Assembly (NCBI GenBank): GCA_045599345.1
Contig: JAZRVV010000012.1
Coordinates: 62,001-126,000, forward strand
Source of the DNA: UBA1227 sp045599345
GTDB taxonomy: Bacteria; Bacillota; Clostridia; Oscillospirales; Acutalibacteraceae
Direction: 5' to 3'
Length of the DNA stretch: 64,000 bases
Shown piece by piece: positions 25,755 to 33,351 of the stretch. A model generated the notes under the pieces. It did no database searches and had not been told where the DNA came from. It was given only the letters and a program-made list of their open reading frames with translations. Each line of letters starts with the position of its first letter. Within the stretch, counting starts at the first letter, position 1. The position numbers and the translations under genes were made by a program.

Positions 25755-26165
25755 ATGAATGATGCAGTAGCAACTGTTCAAGCAGTAGACCCAGCAGCAT
25801 TCCTTGATGAGTACACAAGTGTTGCGGTTCCAGTAATCATTTTAGGACTTGCATTTATTGGACTTATCGTTATGCAAATTTTGTTTGTGCTCAAGACAGA
25901 CAACGTTCTCGTATGGATTGCTCCAATATTCCTTGGCGTTGCCGGTGGCTTTGCAAGCCTTGCAACAATGTCATACTATTCTTCCTTTGAGACAATAGCC
26001 AAGAACAACACACCTTACCTTGATCCAGTTATTCAGTCGACAGTTCCAAACTTTGGAGCTTTTTCGGTAACGTTCCTGTTCTTCTCGGTAGTATTCTTCT
26101 CAAGTATATTCATCTCATTTGTCCTTGCGGTAATCAAGGCAATTAAGAGACGTAATCAGTATTAA
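25755..26165 (+). CDS. Small integral membrane protein, unknown
   Basis: 136 residues with three predicted membrane helices (about 25-47, 52-75, 101-127) and a basic C-terminus (KAIKRRNQY). AAGGAGGAG precedes the ATG, 2 nt after trmB, so it is co-transcribed. No family recognised. Confidence 0.7.
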   Translation: MNDAVATVQAVDPAAFLDEYTSVAVPVIILGLAFIGLIVMQILFVLKTDNVLVWIAPIFLGVAGGFASLATMSYYSSFETIAKNNTPYLDPVIQSTVPNFGAFSVTFLFFSVVFFSSIFISFVLAVIKAIKRRNQY

Positions 26166-26178
26166 TATGTATATATAA

Positions 26179-26212
26179 AAATGGGACACGTAAAAACGTG
26201 TCCCATTTGTTT
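26179..26212. terminator. Bidirectional terminator
   Basis: Perfect 13-bp stem aaatgggacacgt (26179-26191)/acgtgtcccattt (26196-26208) with an AAAA loop, between convergent genes. Confidence 0.9.
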
Positions 26213-26850
26213 TATCTCTTGAAAAGTGAAGATATAAGGCTTGAGAACTGTGAGGTATCAACTTTACCTGTAGAGTCTGAAGCAGTTGCCAAAGCTTCCT
26301 TAACCTTCTGCTGACGTTCAGGAGTCATGTTGTTGTAAATTGTAGCCATAACGCTGCCAGCGATTGAACCACCTGTTGACATAAGAGCGCTTATTACTTC
26401 TTCGTCTGGTATTAGTGATGCAACAACATTGCCTGTGTCATCAAGGATTTCATTTACATCAATGCTTATTACTGGTGTCTGCTGCTGTTGTTGCTGTCCC
26501 TGTTGTTGTGGCTGCTGTTGCTGTTGAGCTTGTTGCTGTGGCTGTTGTTGCTGAGCCTGCTGTTGCGGTTGCTGTTGAACCTGTTGCTGGCTGTTTGCAG
26601 AGCCTTGTGCAGTCTTATTGTTTGAAGCCTGTCCGCCGGAAACATATGAACCTGCTGTGTTGCCACCAGCTACATATGAACCAGTACCGGTACTGTTGCT
26701 TTTTGTTGTGTCAGATTCGTCACTAGCTTCTGTAACAGGCATTACTGATTTTGTTTTAGTTGAACTAGGTGCGTCCTCATCTTCCTTGTTGCATCCTGCA
26801 AAGCAGAGGAGGAATGAAAGAGCAAGTATAAGTGCGATTAATCTTTTCAT
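26212..26850 (-). CDS. Glutamine-rich lipoprotein
   Basis: 212 residues. Lipoprotein signal: MKRLIALILALSFLL then lipobox CFAGC near residue 21. Next come an acidic Ser/Thr region, a Gly/Ser segment with two YVAGG/YVSGG repeats, then a low-complexity region with about 30 glutamines in 40 residues (bases about 26480-26592), and a C-terminal helical domain with PERQQKVKEAL. Probably anchored outside the membrane, with the Gln tract as a spacer. The start is at 26850 behind GGGACGTGA; an upstream ATG at 26883 would bury the lipoprotein signal. Confidence 0.75.
   Translation of the reverse strand: MKRLIALILALSFLLCFAGCNKEDEDAPSSTKTKSVMPVTEASDESDTTKSNSTGTGSYVAGGNTAGSYVSGGQASNNKTAQGSANSQQQVQQQPQQQAQQQQPQQQAQQQQQPQQQGQQQQQQTPVISIDVNEILDDTGNVVASLIPDEEVISALMSTGGSIAGSVMATIYNNMTPERQQKVKEALATASDSTGKVDTSQFSSLISSLFKR
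26480..26592 (-). repeat. CAA/CAG-rich glutamine repeat tract
   Basis: Mixed CAA and CAG codons, interrupted by Pro, Ala, Val and Gly codons, within the lipoprotein gene. It is prone to length change by slippage. Confidence 0.85.
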
Positions 26851-26881
26851 TTCAATCACGTCCCAAATAAAATGTGCCCTC

Positions 26882-26909
26882 ATTATAGCACAGCGTTTTC
26901 AAAATGCAA
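26882..26909 (-). promoter_or_regulatory. Promoter of the Gln-rich lipoprotein gene
   Basis: On the minus strand, TTGCAT (26904-26909), a 16-nt spacer and TATAAT (26882-26887), 32 nt before the start codon. Confidence 0.7.
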
Positions 26910-26938
26910 CAAGTAATAATATAATGTATACAAAGGAA

Positions 26939-27033
26939 AAGGACCAGCGGTTGGGGATCCGCTGGTCCTTCCATTAAAATAGGAGAAAATGAAATGAAAA
27001 AGTGAGTGAAGGGGTGACTAATCCCTTACTGCA
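26939..27033 (+). other. Unexplained structured intergenic element (two hairpins)
   Basis: First hairpin: perfect 12-bp aaggaccagcgg (26939-26950)/ccgctggtcctt (26959-26970) with an 8-nt loop and no T tract. Second: gtgagtgaaggg (27002-27013) with cccttactgcac (27023-27034), bulged, ~10 pairs. A TATAAT-like box (26920-26925) lies just upstream. Between the two are only tiny open frames (aggagaaaatgaaatg). It could be a small RNA or an intergenic repeat; no family is recognised. The remainder up to 27160 shows nothing I can name. Confidence 0.4.
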
Positions 27034-27159
27034 CCTACAGTATAATGTGGCAACCTTAAAAAACGCTTAAAGATATGTTACACGTTTATTACAATTGCCG
27101 TTTTGGTAATTCTCACAAAAACGAGGCAAAAATATTAAGCAATTTTGCTATTTCGCATC

Positions 27160-27189
27160 TTGTTTTTTAGGTCATTTGTATGTTATAGT
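27160..27189 (+). promoter_or_regulatory. Promoter of the glycine riboswitch transcript
   Basis: TTGTTT (27160-27165), an 18-nt spacer and TATAGT (27184-27189). The predicted start, about 27196, falls just before the 5' flanking helix of the riboswitch. Confidence 0.6.
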
Positions 27190-27198
27190 TTGTACATC

Positions 27199-27328
27199 GT
27201 TAAGATTTTAGCGCGTTAAAACGCTAAACCTTAACCTCTGGAGAGTCTCTACATAAACCAATGTAGAGCGCCGAAGGTGTACGGCAATGCTCATTCGCAT
27301 TGTTAATCTCTCAGGCAAAAGGACAGAG
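27199..27328 (+). promoter_or_regulatory. Glycine riboswitch, single aptamer with 5' flanking helix
   Basis: The aptamer spans 27236-27328, closed by ctctg/cagag. It contains the conserved blocks ggagag, gcgccgaagg, ggcaa and ctctcaggcaaaaggacag. A 5' flanking structure (gttaag 27199-27204/cttaac 27230-27235, with inner tttagcg/cgctaaa) looks like the 'ghost' aptamer of singlet glycine riboswitches. It controls the AGCS symporter that follows. Confidence 0.92.
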
Positions 27329-27361
27329 CAACTTAAAAACTTGCTTATAGTTCCTCTCTGG

Positions 27362-27401
27362 AGTCGTAGTCATAGTATGACCACGGCTTTAATTTTTTTA
27401 T
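27362..27401 (+). terminator. Riboswitch expression platform terminator
   Basis: gtcgtagtcat (27363-27373 region) pairs with atgaccacggc around AGT, then TTTAATTTTTTTA. A ctctctgg segment just before it (27353-27361) could pair with the 3' side of the aptamer closing helix, so glycine binding may choose between the two folds. Probably an on-switch or off-switch of transporter read-through; direction not determined. Confidence 0.65.
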
Positions 27402-27415
27402 TTCAGAAAGGAAAA

Positions 27416-28843
27416 ATGAAAATGGAAGCTTTTTCAGGAATCATTACAAAAATCGATGACTTTGTGTGGGGTTGGCCACTTATCATCCTCATACTCGCAG
27501 CAGGACTTTTCCTCACAATTCGTTCTGGTGGCGTACAGTTCTTACACCTTGGTCGTGCACTTAAGTACATGATGAAGGAAGAGGACGACGGTGCAGAAGG
27601 TGAAGTATCTTCATTCCAGGCACTTTGTACAGCCCTTTCAGCAACTGTTGGTACTGGTAACATCGTAGGTGTTGCAACAGCTATCTGCGTTGGTGGTCCT
27701 GGTGCAATGTTCTGGATGCTCCTTGCTGCAACACTTGGTCTTGCAACAAAGTATTCAGAGGGTCTCCTCGCAGTTAAGTATAGAACAAAACACGAAGACG
27801 GACACTACCTTGGTGGTCCATTCCTTTACATCGAAAAAGGTATGGGCGAAAAGTGGAAGTGGCTTGGTAAGCTCTTCGCTATCTTTGGTATCGCTGCCGG
27901 TCTCCTTGGTATCGGTACAATGACACAGATCAACGGTATCGTTTCTGCTTTCCAGAATGTTGCTGATACACCAGTTGTATTCAACGCTCTTGGCGCAGAC
28001 GTTACAGTAATCGGTCTTGTAGTTGCTGTTGTTGTTACAGCACTTGTAGCACTCGTTGTTGTTGGTGGTATTAAGAGAATTTCAGCTGTTGCTGAAAAAA
28101 TAGTACCATTTATGTGCGTACTTTATGCAGTATTTGCACTTGCAATCGTACTTATTAATGTTAAGGCTGTTCCAGCTGCTATCGTAGCTATCTTTAAGGG
28201 CGCATTCACATTCCAGGCTGCTCTTGGTGGTTTCGCTGGTGCTGCTATCAAGCTCGCTATGCAGAAGGGTATCGGCCGTGGTATTTTCTCAAACGAAGCT
28301 GGTCTTGGTTCTGCTCCAATCGCTGCTGCAGCTGCTCGTACAAAGGAGCCAGTTCGTCAGGGTCTCGTTTCAATGACAGGTGTATTCCTTGATACAATCT
28401 GCATCTGTACTTTAACAGGTCTTTCAATCATCCTTACAGGCGCATACACAAATGAAGATGGTCTCCAGGGCGCAGCTGTTACACAGCTTGCATGGGCTAG
28501 ATCTTTCCCATGGTCACCAACAATCTCTAACTTGTTACTCGCTTGCTGCCTTGGTCTCTTCGCATTCACAACTATCCTTGGTTGGGACTACTACTCAGAG
28601 CGTTGCGTTGAGTACCTCACAAACAGCAAGAAGGCAGTTCTTGCATTCAGAGTATTGTTCATCCTCTTCACATTTGCAGGTCCATTCCTTGCACTTGACG
28701 TTGTATGGAACATCGCTGATATAGCAAACGGCCTCATGGCTATCCCTAACCTTATCGCTCTTGCAGCCCTCAGTGGTGTAGTTGCGAAGGAAACAAAGGA
28801 TTACTTTGCTAAGATTAAGGATAATGATCCTTTAAAGAAATAA
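27416..28843 (+). CDS. AGCS sodium:alanine/glycine symporter
   Basis: 475 residues with about 10-11 membrane helices. AGCS markers are GTGNIVGVATAI, GGPGAMFWM, ATKYSEGLLAVKYR and GRGIFSNEAGLGSAPIAAAAA. Imports glycine or alanine with Na+. The upstream glycine riboswitch makes glycine the likely substrate. ATG 27416 follows AGAAAGGA. The gene is alone, with a strong terminator after it. Confidence 0.95.
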   Translation: MKMEAFSGIITKIDDFVWGWPLIILILAAGLFLTIRSGGVQFLHLGRALKYMMKEEDDGAEGEVSSFQALCTALSATVGTGNIVGVATAICVGGPGAMFWMLLAATLGLATKYSEGLLAVKYRTKHEDGHYLGGPFLYIEKGMGEKWKWLGKLFAIFGIAAGLLGIGTMTQINGIVSAFQNVADTPVVFNALGADVTVIGLVVAVVVTALVALVVVGGIKRISAVAEKIVPFMCVLYAVFALAIVLINVKAVPAAIVAIFKGAFTFQAALGGFAGAAIKLAMQKGIGRGIFSNEAGLGSAPIAAAAARTKEPVRQGLVSMTGVFLDTICICTLTGLSIILTGAYTNEDGLQGAAVTQLAWARSFPWSPTISNLLLACCLGLFAFTTILGWDYYSERCVEYLTNSKKAVLAFRVLFILFTFAGPFLALDVVWNIADIANGLMAIPNLIALAALSGVVAKETKDYFAKIKDNDPLKK

Positions 28844-28861
28844 TTTTTAAAACAATAATGG

Positions 28862-28893
28862 CAGCCGTGTGATATCACACGGCTGTCTTGTTT
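28862..28893 (+). terminator. Terminator after the AGCS gene
   Basis: Perfect 24-nt palindrome centred at 28873/28874 (arms cagccgtgtgat/atcacacggctg), then TCTTGTTTT. Confidence 0.85.
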
Positions 28894-28916
28894 TATTACA
28901 TATATAGTGGTAAAAT
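28888..28916 (+). promoter_or_regulatory. Promoter of the polysaccharide exporter genes
   Basis: TTGTTT (28888-28893), a 17-nt spacer and TAAAAT (28911-28916); the -35 overlaps the preceding terminator tail. Confidence 0.55.
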
Positions 28917-28953
28917 GTAATAGTTAATTTTGTGTTTCTGGGAGGTGCTAAAT

Positions 28954-29757
28954 CTGAGTACTTTTAGAGAAATCTTACATGAACACATTTCATACAAGGA
29001 TCAAATAGGCAAGATGGCAAAGAACGATCTTGTTAAAACCTACAGCGGTTCTGCCCTTGGTTGGGCTTGGGCTGTTATCAGACCAGTTGTTACAATCCTT
29101 ATTTACTGGTTTGCTATGAGCGTAGGTTTTAAAAAGAATGGACTCGTTTATGGTCATCCTTATTTTTTGTGGCTTATCACAGGTCTCGTTCCTTGGTTTT
29201 ATATGAGCGATATGCTAACGCAGGGCACTGACTGTATGCGAAAGTATAGGTACCTTATTACAAAGATGAGGTATCCAGTCTCGACAATACCAACATTTGT
29301 CAGCATGTCCAAGATGGTTATTTCTCTAATCCTTATGGTTGTAGTAGCAGCCCTCTATTGGATAATGGGATTTGCACCAACAGTATACTATGTTCAAATC
29401 TTGTTCTTTATATTACTGACATTCCTATTCTTTACATTTTGGGCACTCTTTGCTGCACCAATATCTGCAATATCACAGGACTTCTCAAACCTTGTTCGTT
29501 CATTTGTATTTGCAGTGCTCTGGTGCTCAGGCATCTTTTGGGATGCAACAGAGGTTGGCGGAGTGATTGGTAAGGTGCTTAAGTTTAATCCAGTTACTTA
29601 CCTTGTAACAGGATACAGGGCATCCTTTATGGGCCAATATTGGTTTTTTGAACGCCCACAGGAATTTGGCATATTTATGGCTGAACTTTTTGTTATGCTA
29701 CTTCTGGGACTTTGGAGCTATAAGAGGCTTCGCCGTGAAATCCCAGATGTACTATAA
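28954..29757 (+). CDS. ABC-2 type permease, polysaccharide/teichoic acid export (Wzm-like)
   Basis: 267 residues with six membrane helices. RDLKVRYRGSVLGWAW-like block (KNDLVKTYSGSALGWAWAVI) marks the ABC-2 polysaccharide exporters. The start is unusual: GGAGG (28941-28945) stands 8 nt before CTG 28954, giving MSTFREILHEH; the only in-frame ATG/GTG/TTG options are TTG 28930 (before the site) and GTG 28945 (inside it). With the ATPase that follows it should move a lipid-linked glycan across the membrane. Confidence 0.88.
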   Translation: MSTFREILHEHISYKDQIGKMAKNDLVKTYSGSALGWAWAVIRPVVTILIYWFAMSVGFKKNGLVYGHPYFLWLITGLVPWFYMSDMLTQGTDCMRKYRYLITKMRYPVSTIPTFVSMSKMVISLILMVVVAALYWIMGFAPTVYYVQILFFILLTFLFFTFWALFAAPISAISQDFSNLVRSFVFAVLWCSGIFWDATEVGGVIGKVLKFNPVTYLVTGYRASFMGQYWFFERPQEFGIFMAELFVMLLLGLWSYKRLRREIPDVL

Positions 29758-29771
29758 GGGAGGTGCGAGAT

Positions 29772-30539
29772 ATGTCAGAACCAATTATTGAATTTCGCAA
29801 TGTCTCAAAAAAGTACAAGCTCTATAGTGGCAACAGACAAAAACTTATGGCTATCTTTTCCAAGAGGGTAAAGGTTAAAACCAAGGATGCCATAAAAGAC
29901 ATATCGTTTACTGTAAATCGTGGAGAGGCCGTTGCCTTGCTCGGCAAGAACGGCGCAGGTAAATCTACTATACTCAAGATGATTACAGAGGTATGTTTCC
30001 CAACAAGCGGCGAGATTATTGTCGGAGGCCGTGTGTCAGCTCTTCTTGAGCTCACAGCAGGCTTCGATTCAGAACTTACTGGCCGCGACAACATTTACCT
30101 GCGCGGTACAACGATGGGCCTCTCCAAAGAGGAAATCAAGGCACTTGAGCCTGATATCATCGAGTTCGCCGACGTAGGCGAGTACATCGACCAACCTGTA
30201 AGGTCATATTCAAGCGGTATGAAATCTCGCCTTGGATTTGCAATAAATGCAAATGTAAGGCCAGAGATATTAATCGTCGATGAGGCGCTCTCTGTCGGCG
30301 ACGCAACGTTTAGGAAGAAGTGCCTTGATAAGGTGAACAAGCTCATCGCAGATGACAATGTTACGCTTCTTCTTGTTACACACAGCACAACTATGGCACA
30401 GCAGTTCTGTAAGCGCGGTATGGTGCTTGATGGTGGTAAAATAGTATTTGATGGCGAAATTCAGGATGCCATAACTAAATACGATGACATAATGAAAAAA
30501 GCAGCAGAAAAAAAGAAAAAGGAGACTATTCTCAAATGA
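29772..30539 (+). CDS. ABC ATPase of a polysaccharide/teichoic acid exporter (Wzt-like)
   Basis: 255 residues. Walker A GKNGAGKST, signature YSSGMKSRLGFA, Walker B ILIVDEALSVGD, which is typical of Wzt/TagH ATPases. It ends shortly after the nucleotide-binding domain, with a Lys-rich tail, so it lacks the C-terminal glycan-binding domain of E. coli O9a Wzt. ATG 29772 follows GGGAGG. It overlaps the next gene by 4 nt. Confidence 0.9.
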   Translation: MSEPIIEFRNVSKKYKLYSGNRQKLMAIFSKRVKVKTKDAIKDISFTVNRGEAVALLGKNGAGKSTILKMITEVCFPTSGEIIVGGRVSALLELTAGFDSELTGRDNIYLRGTTMGLSKEEIKALEPDIIEFADVGEYIDQPVRSYSSGMKSRLGFAINANVRPEILIVDEALSVGDATFRKKCLDKVNKLIADDNVTLLLVTHSTTMAQQFCKRGMVLDGGKIVFDGEIQDAITKYDDIMKKAAEKKKKETILK

Positions 30540-31450
30540 AGACAACACTTGTAATAATGGCAGCAGGAATAGGCAGCCGTTTTGGTGGCGGTATCAAGCA
30601 GATGGAACCACTTGGACCATCAGGCGAGATTATCATTGATTATTCTATCCACGACGCTATTGAGGCTGGATTTGATAAAGTAGTATTCATCATTCGTCAC
30701 GACCTTGAAAAGGATTTCAAGGAAGTAATAGGCGACAGAATCGCACAGAAGATTGAAGTAGAATATGCTTTCCAGGAAAAAGAGGACTTGCCAGAGGGCT
30801 TCTTGGTTGGAGAACGTCAAAAGCCATGGGGCACAGGCCAGGCAATCCTTGCTGCAAAGGATGTTGTAAATGAGCCATTTGCTGTAATTAATGCTGATGA
30901 CTACTATGGTAAGGAAGGATTCAAGGTAGTTCATGATTGGCTTGTTAGCGGTGCTGCAACAACGGATAGCAAGCGCCATTTCTGCATGGCAGGATTTGAA
31001 CTTCGCAACACACTTTCAGAAAACGGTGGCGTAACAAGAGGCGTTTGTAAATCTGATGAAAATGGATTTATGAGCGAGATTCTTGAAACTGAAAACATCG
31101 AAAAGATTGATGGCAAAGCAGGCGTCAGAACAGATGCTGGAATCAACTTCTATCCAGATGATACACTCGTTTCAATGAATATGTGGGGCATTGGTCCTGA
31201 CTTTATTGAGGATGTATTAAAACCAGGATTTGTTGAGTTCCTTAAAAACCTTCCAGAGGGTAATATCAAAGCTGAGTACCTCCTCCCAATGGTAATTGGT
31301 GAGCTTGTTGAAAAGGGCGAGGCTGATGTTAAAATCCTCCATACACCAGACAAGTGGTTTGGCGTAACTTATGCTGATGATAAGGATGCAGTAAAGGAAG
31401 CATTCAAGGATCTCGTAGCAAAGGGCGTTTATCCAGAAAACATCAAATAA
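30536..31450 (+). CDS. NTP-transferase family nucleotidyltransferase
   Basis: 304 residues. Starts TTLVIMAAGIGSRFGGGIKQMEP, a sugar/choline-phosphate nucleotidyltransferase signature (AAGxGSRF...K), with VINADDYYG as the metal-binding block. Likely makes an NDP-sugar or CDP-alcohol precursor for the glycan exported by the two coupled upstream genes. The substrate is not readable; a known hexapeptide C-terminal domain is absent. Confidence 0.8.
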   Translation: MKTTLVIMAAGIGSRFGGGIKQMEPLGPSGEIIIDYSIHDAIEAGFDKVVFIIRHDLEKDFKEVIGDRIAQKIEVEYAFQEKEDLPEGFLVGERQKPWGTGQAILAAKDVVNEPFAVINADDYYGKEGFKVVHDWLVSGAATTDSKRHFCMAGFELRNTLSENGGVTRGVCKSDENGFMSEILETENIEKIDGKAGVRTDAGINFYPDDTLVSMNMWGIGPDFIEDVLKPGFVEFLKNLPEGNIKAEYLLPMVIGELVEKGEADVKILHTPDKWFGVTYADDKDAVKEAFKDLVAKGVYPENIK

Positions 31451-31462
31451 GACAAAATTTAA

Positions 31463-31496
31463 GGGCAATGGTCGTTTGACCATTGCCCATTTTTTA
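31463..31496. terminator. Bidirectional terminator
   Basis: Perfect 11-bp stem gggcaatggtc (31463-31473)/gaccattgccc (31478-31488), then ATTTTTTAT; it also closes the minus-strand surface operon. Confidence 0.88.
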
Positions 31497-32228
31497 TCCT
31501 ATATCATTTGCGACCAGCTCGTTGTTCTCCTTAAAACTTGGAGCGAGTGAGTCATCAACTAGCTCATTGCCCTCTATTAATTTGCAGGTAACAAAGAGCC
31601 TGTCTGTTTTAACGTAGTTTACAACACCGAATGGATAGCAGGTGTAAAAGATTGCTGTATCTGGTTCATAGTTTCCGTATGATGCACGGTGGTCCGAGAA
31701 TTTGAAGTCAGATGCTTTTGCAACTTCTGCCTTTACTATCTCGTATGTGTAATCACCATATGGCATGCTAAGCGTAATAGTAAGCCCCTTTGGAAGTTCA
31801 CCATTCTTTGGGTCAATCTTGGAAAAGCCTTCAAATACTGTTCTGCAGTGTCCTGCGATGATAGGGCAGGTGGCACTAGGCGTCAGTGGAGTTTTCATTC
31901 CTGGAAGGGAACTACACTTGTGAAGGCCAGCGCCAAAGCCTAGGCATTCATCGCTTGAACCATAAACCAAGTTACAGTTGAGGTTTAAATCATCTGATAA
32001 AACGTGTCCCATAACCTGTTTTACATGGAAATCACTTGTGTGATACTTCTTATCAAGCGCATAGGAGAGGAGGATAGTTGTTGGCTCCTCTGTTGTAGTC
32101 TCCTTGATGGTGGTAGTAGTTGTTGGCTCTGCACCAACAGTATGTTTAACAAGGATAACTGCTGCCACTATTGCAGCAATTATGATTACTGCCGATAGTA
32201 TGTAAGTTATCAACTTTTTCTTCTTCAT
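31494..32228 (-). CDS. Class D-like sortase
   Basis: 244 residues. Single N-terminal membrane anchor (about 5-26), then a Thr/Glu linker, then a sortase beta-barrel. Catalytic residues are visible: His in IIAGHCRTVF, Cys in FYTCYPFG (TLxTC-type motif) and Arg in TDRLFVTC. TCYPF favours class D. It should cut a sorting signal and attach a protein to the cell wall or another protein. No LPxTG-like signal with hydrophobic tail is seen in its neighbours. The start is at 32228 behind AAGGGG. Last gene of the minus-strand five-gene run. Confidence 0.82.
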   Translation of the reverse strand: MKKKKLITYILSAVIIIAAIVAAVILVKHTVGAEPTTTTTIKETTTEEPTTILLSYALDKKYHTSDFHVKQVMGHVLSDDLNLNCNLVYGSSDECLGFGAGLHKCSSLPGMKTPLTPSATCPIIAGHCRTVFEGFSKIDPKNGELPKGLTITLSMPYGDYTYEIVKAEVAKASDFKFSDHRASYGNYEPDTAIFYTCYPFGVVNYVKTDRLFVTCKLIEGNELVDDSLAPSFKENNELVANDIG

Positions 32229-32239
32229 TTTAAAACCCC

Positions 32240-33337
32240 TTAAAATAGAATCCAACCAAGGTCGGTTGATGATGCCAGGTTGTCAGCACCATAGAGGAAG
32301 AGTACTTCGTTTATGTTGCTTTCTGCTATGAGGTCCTTAAGTGAGCCACGGTAGTAGCGTGGGTCAACCATATATACAGTATTATAATCACAAGCGAGGA
32401 ATGTTGTAAAGCAGTGAGCGAATGAGTCCTTGATTATAAGGATGTTTTTGTCACTGTCGGCACTATTGTTGACAATCCGCGTCAATGCGTGGTTTCCGTC
32501 AAGGAAGACCTGATATTTATCCTCTGTTTCAAGCTGCTTTTCAAAGAATAATGAGTCGTAATCGTGGTTATCTATCGTTACTGTAAAGTCAAAAGGCTTT
32601 ACAGATTCGTAGATTTTGATTGAATCCGGTGATTTTTTCCACAGACCACTCTTGGAATACGAAGTGCCATAGAAGCCATCAACTGTCGTAGTTACGTCAA
32701 ATTCGTTTGGCTTGTAACCTTTGAAATCGCAAAAACTTTGATACATCAAGAGCGCACCGTCAGATGTTAAATGGTGGTCAGTTTTGTAATAGAGTTGCTT
32801 GTCTGATTTATTAAATGTTTCGCGAAGATCAATTAGTGGAATATCAGAACTCTTTGCCATGTCAAAGAGTATGTCATCATTATATGCTTCATGATGCTTT
32901 GGTAAAACATCATCCATTATATATCCAGTTGTTGGCACAATGATGAGTGTTGCATCAAGGTCATTCTTTTGGGCAAACGTCTTGAGTGTTCCAAGGTTGC
33001 GCCTAATCTGACTCTCAGAGTAATCAATTGGACTTGTGATGAGATAACTATCATCGCAGGCATAGACGCCTGTGGTGCCGTTAAGGCCAAGGGCGAGTGT
33101 GGCATACGAATATGCGCCGACCCATTTTTCGCGGAATGCGAAATGGTCTGCAAGATATGTGTCAAACTCACTCATATATTTGCCACTTGATATGTTGTCC
33201 CAAGTCAGTTCTGGGAACTTGGCAAGTACGCGCTTTTCGTTTGCGGAGCGCTCCGCTTTTGGTAGTATTATCGTCAGTACCATAAACAAGGTGATAAAGG
33301 TACAGAAGATAATAGGTAAGATGTGCTTTTTCTTCAT
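32240..33337 (-). CDS. DHHW family protein (AlgX/DltD-like SGNH-type surface protein)
   Basis: 365 residues. One N-terminal membrane helix (about 5-25), then an extracytoplasmic domain. Visible motifs are YYKTDHHLTSDGA (the DHHW/AlgX histidine-aspartate motif) and DSFAHCF, where the nucleophile Ser is expected. Proteins of this type work with MBOAT acyltransferases to place acyl groups on exported glycans (as AlgX/AlgJ for alginate). It lies 14 nt after the MBOAT gene. Confidence 0.82.
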   Translation of the reverse strand: MKKKHILPIIFCTFITLFMVLTIILPKAERSANEKRVLAKFPELTWDNISSGKYMSEFDTYLADHFAFREKWVGAYSYATLALGLNGTTGVYACDDSYLITSPIDYSESQIRRNLGTLKTFAQKNDLDATLIIVPTTGYIMDDVLPKHHEAYNDDILFDMAKSSDIPLIDLRETFNKSDKQLYYKTDHHLTSDGALLMYQSFCDFKGYKPNEFDVTTTVDGFYGTSYSKSGLWKKSPDSIKIYESVKPFDFTVTIDNHDYDSLFFEKQLETEDKYQVFLDGNHALTRIVNNSADSDKNILIIKDSFAHCFTTFLACDYNTVYMVDPRYYRGSLKDLIAESNINEVLFLYGADNLASSTDLGWILF

Positions 33338-33351
33338 ATTATCCTCCCTCC

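Noticed and set aside
26480..26592. CRISPR-like repeat array
   Set aside because: The repeats are codon-sized Gln triplets in frame within a lipoprotein. There are no spacers or cas genes.
26415..26726. A plus-strand open frame across the Gln tract
   Set aside because: It is a reverse-strand shadow of CAA/CAG repeats (Leu/Val/Ala low complexity). The lipoprotein on the minus strand has a signal peptide, ribosome-binding site and promoter.
27287..27415. N-terminal extension of the AGCS symporter to 27287
   Set aside because: This stretch is the glycine riboswitch and its terminator. ATG 27416 has the ribosome-binding site.
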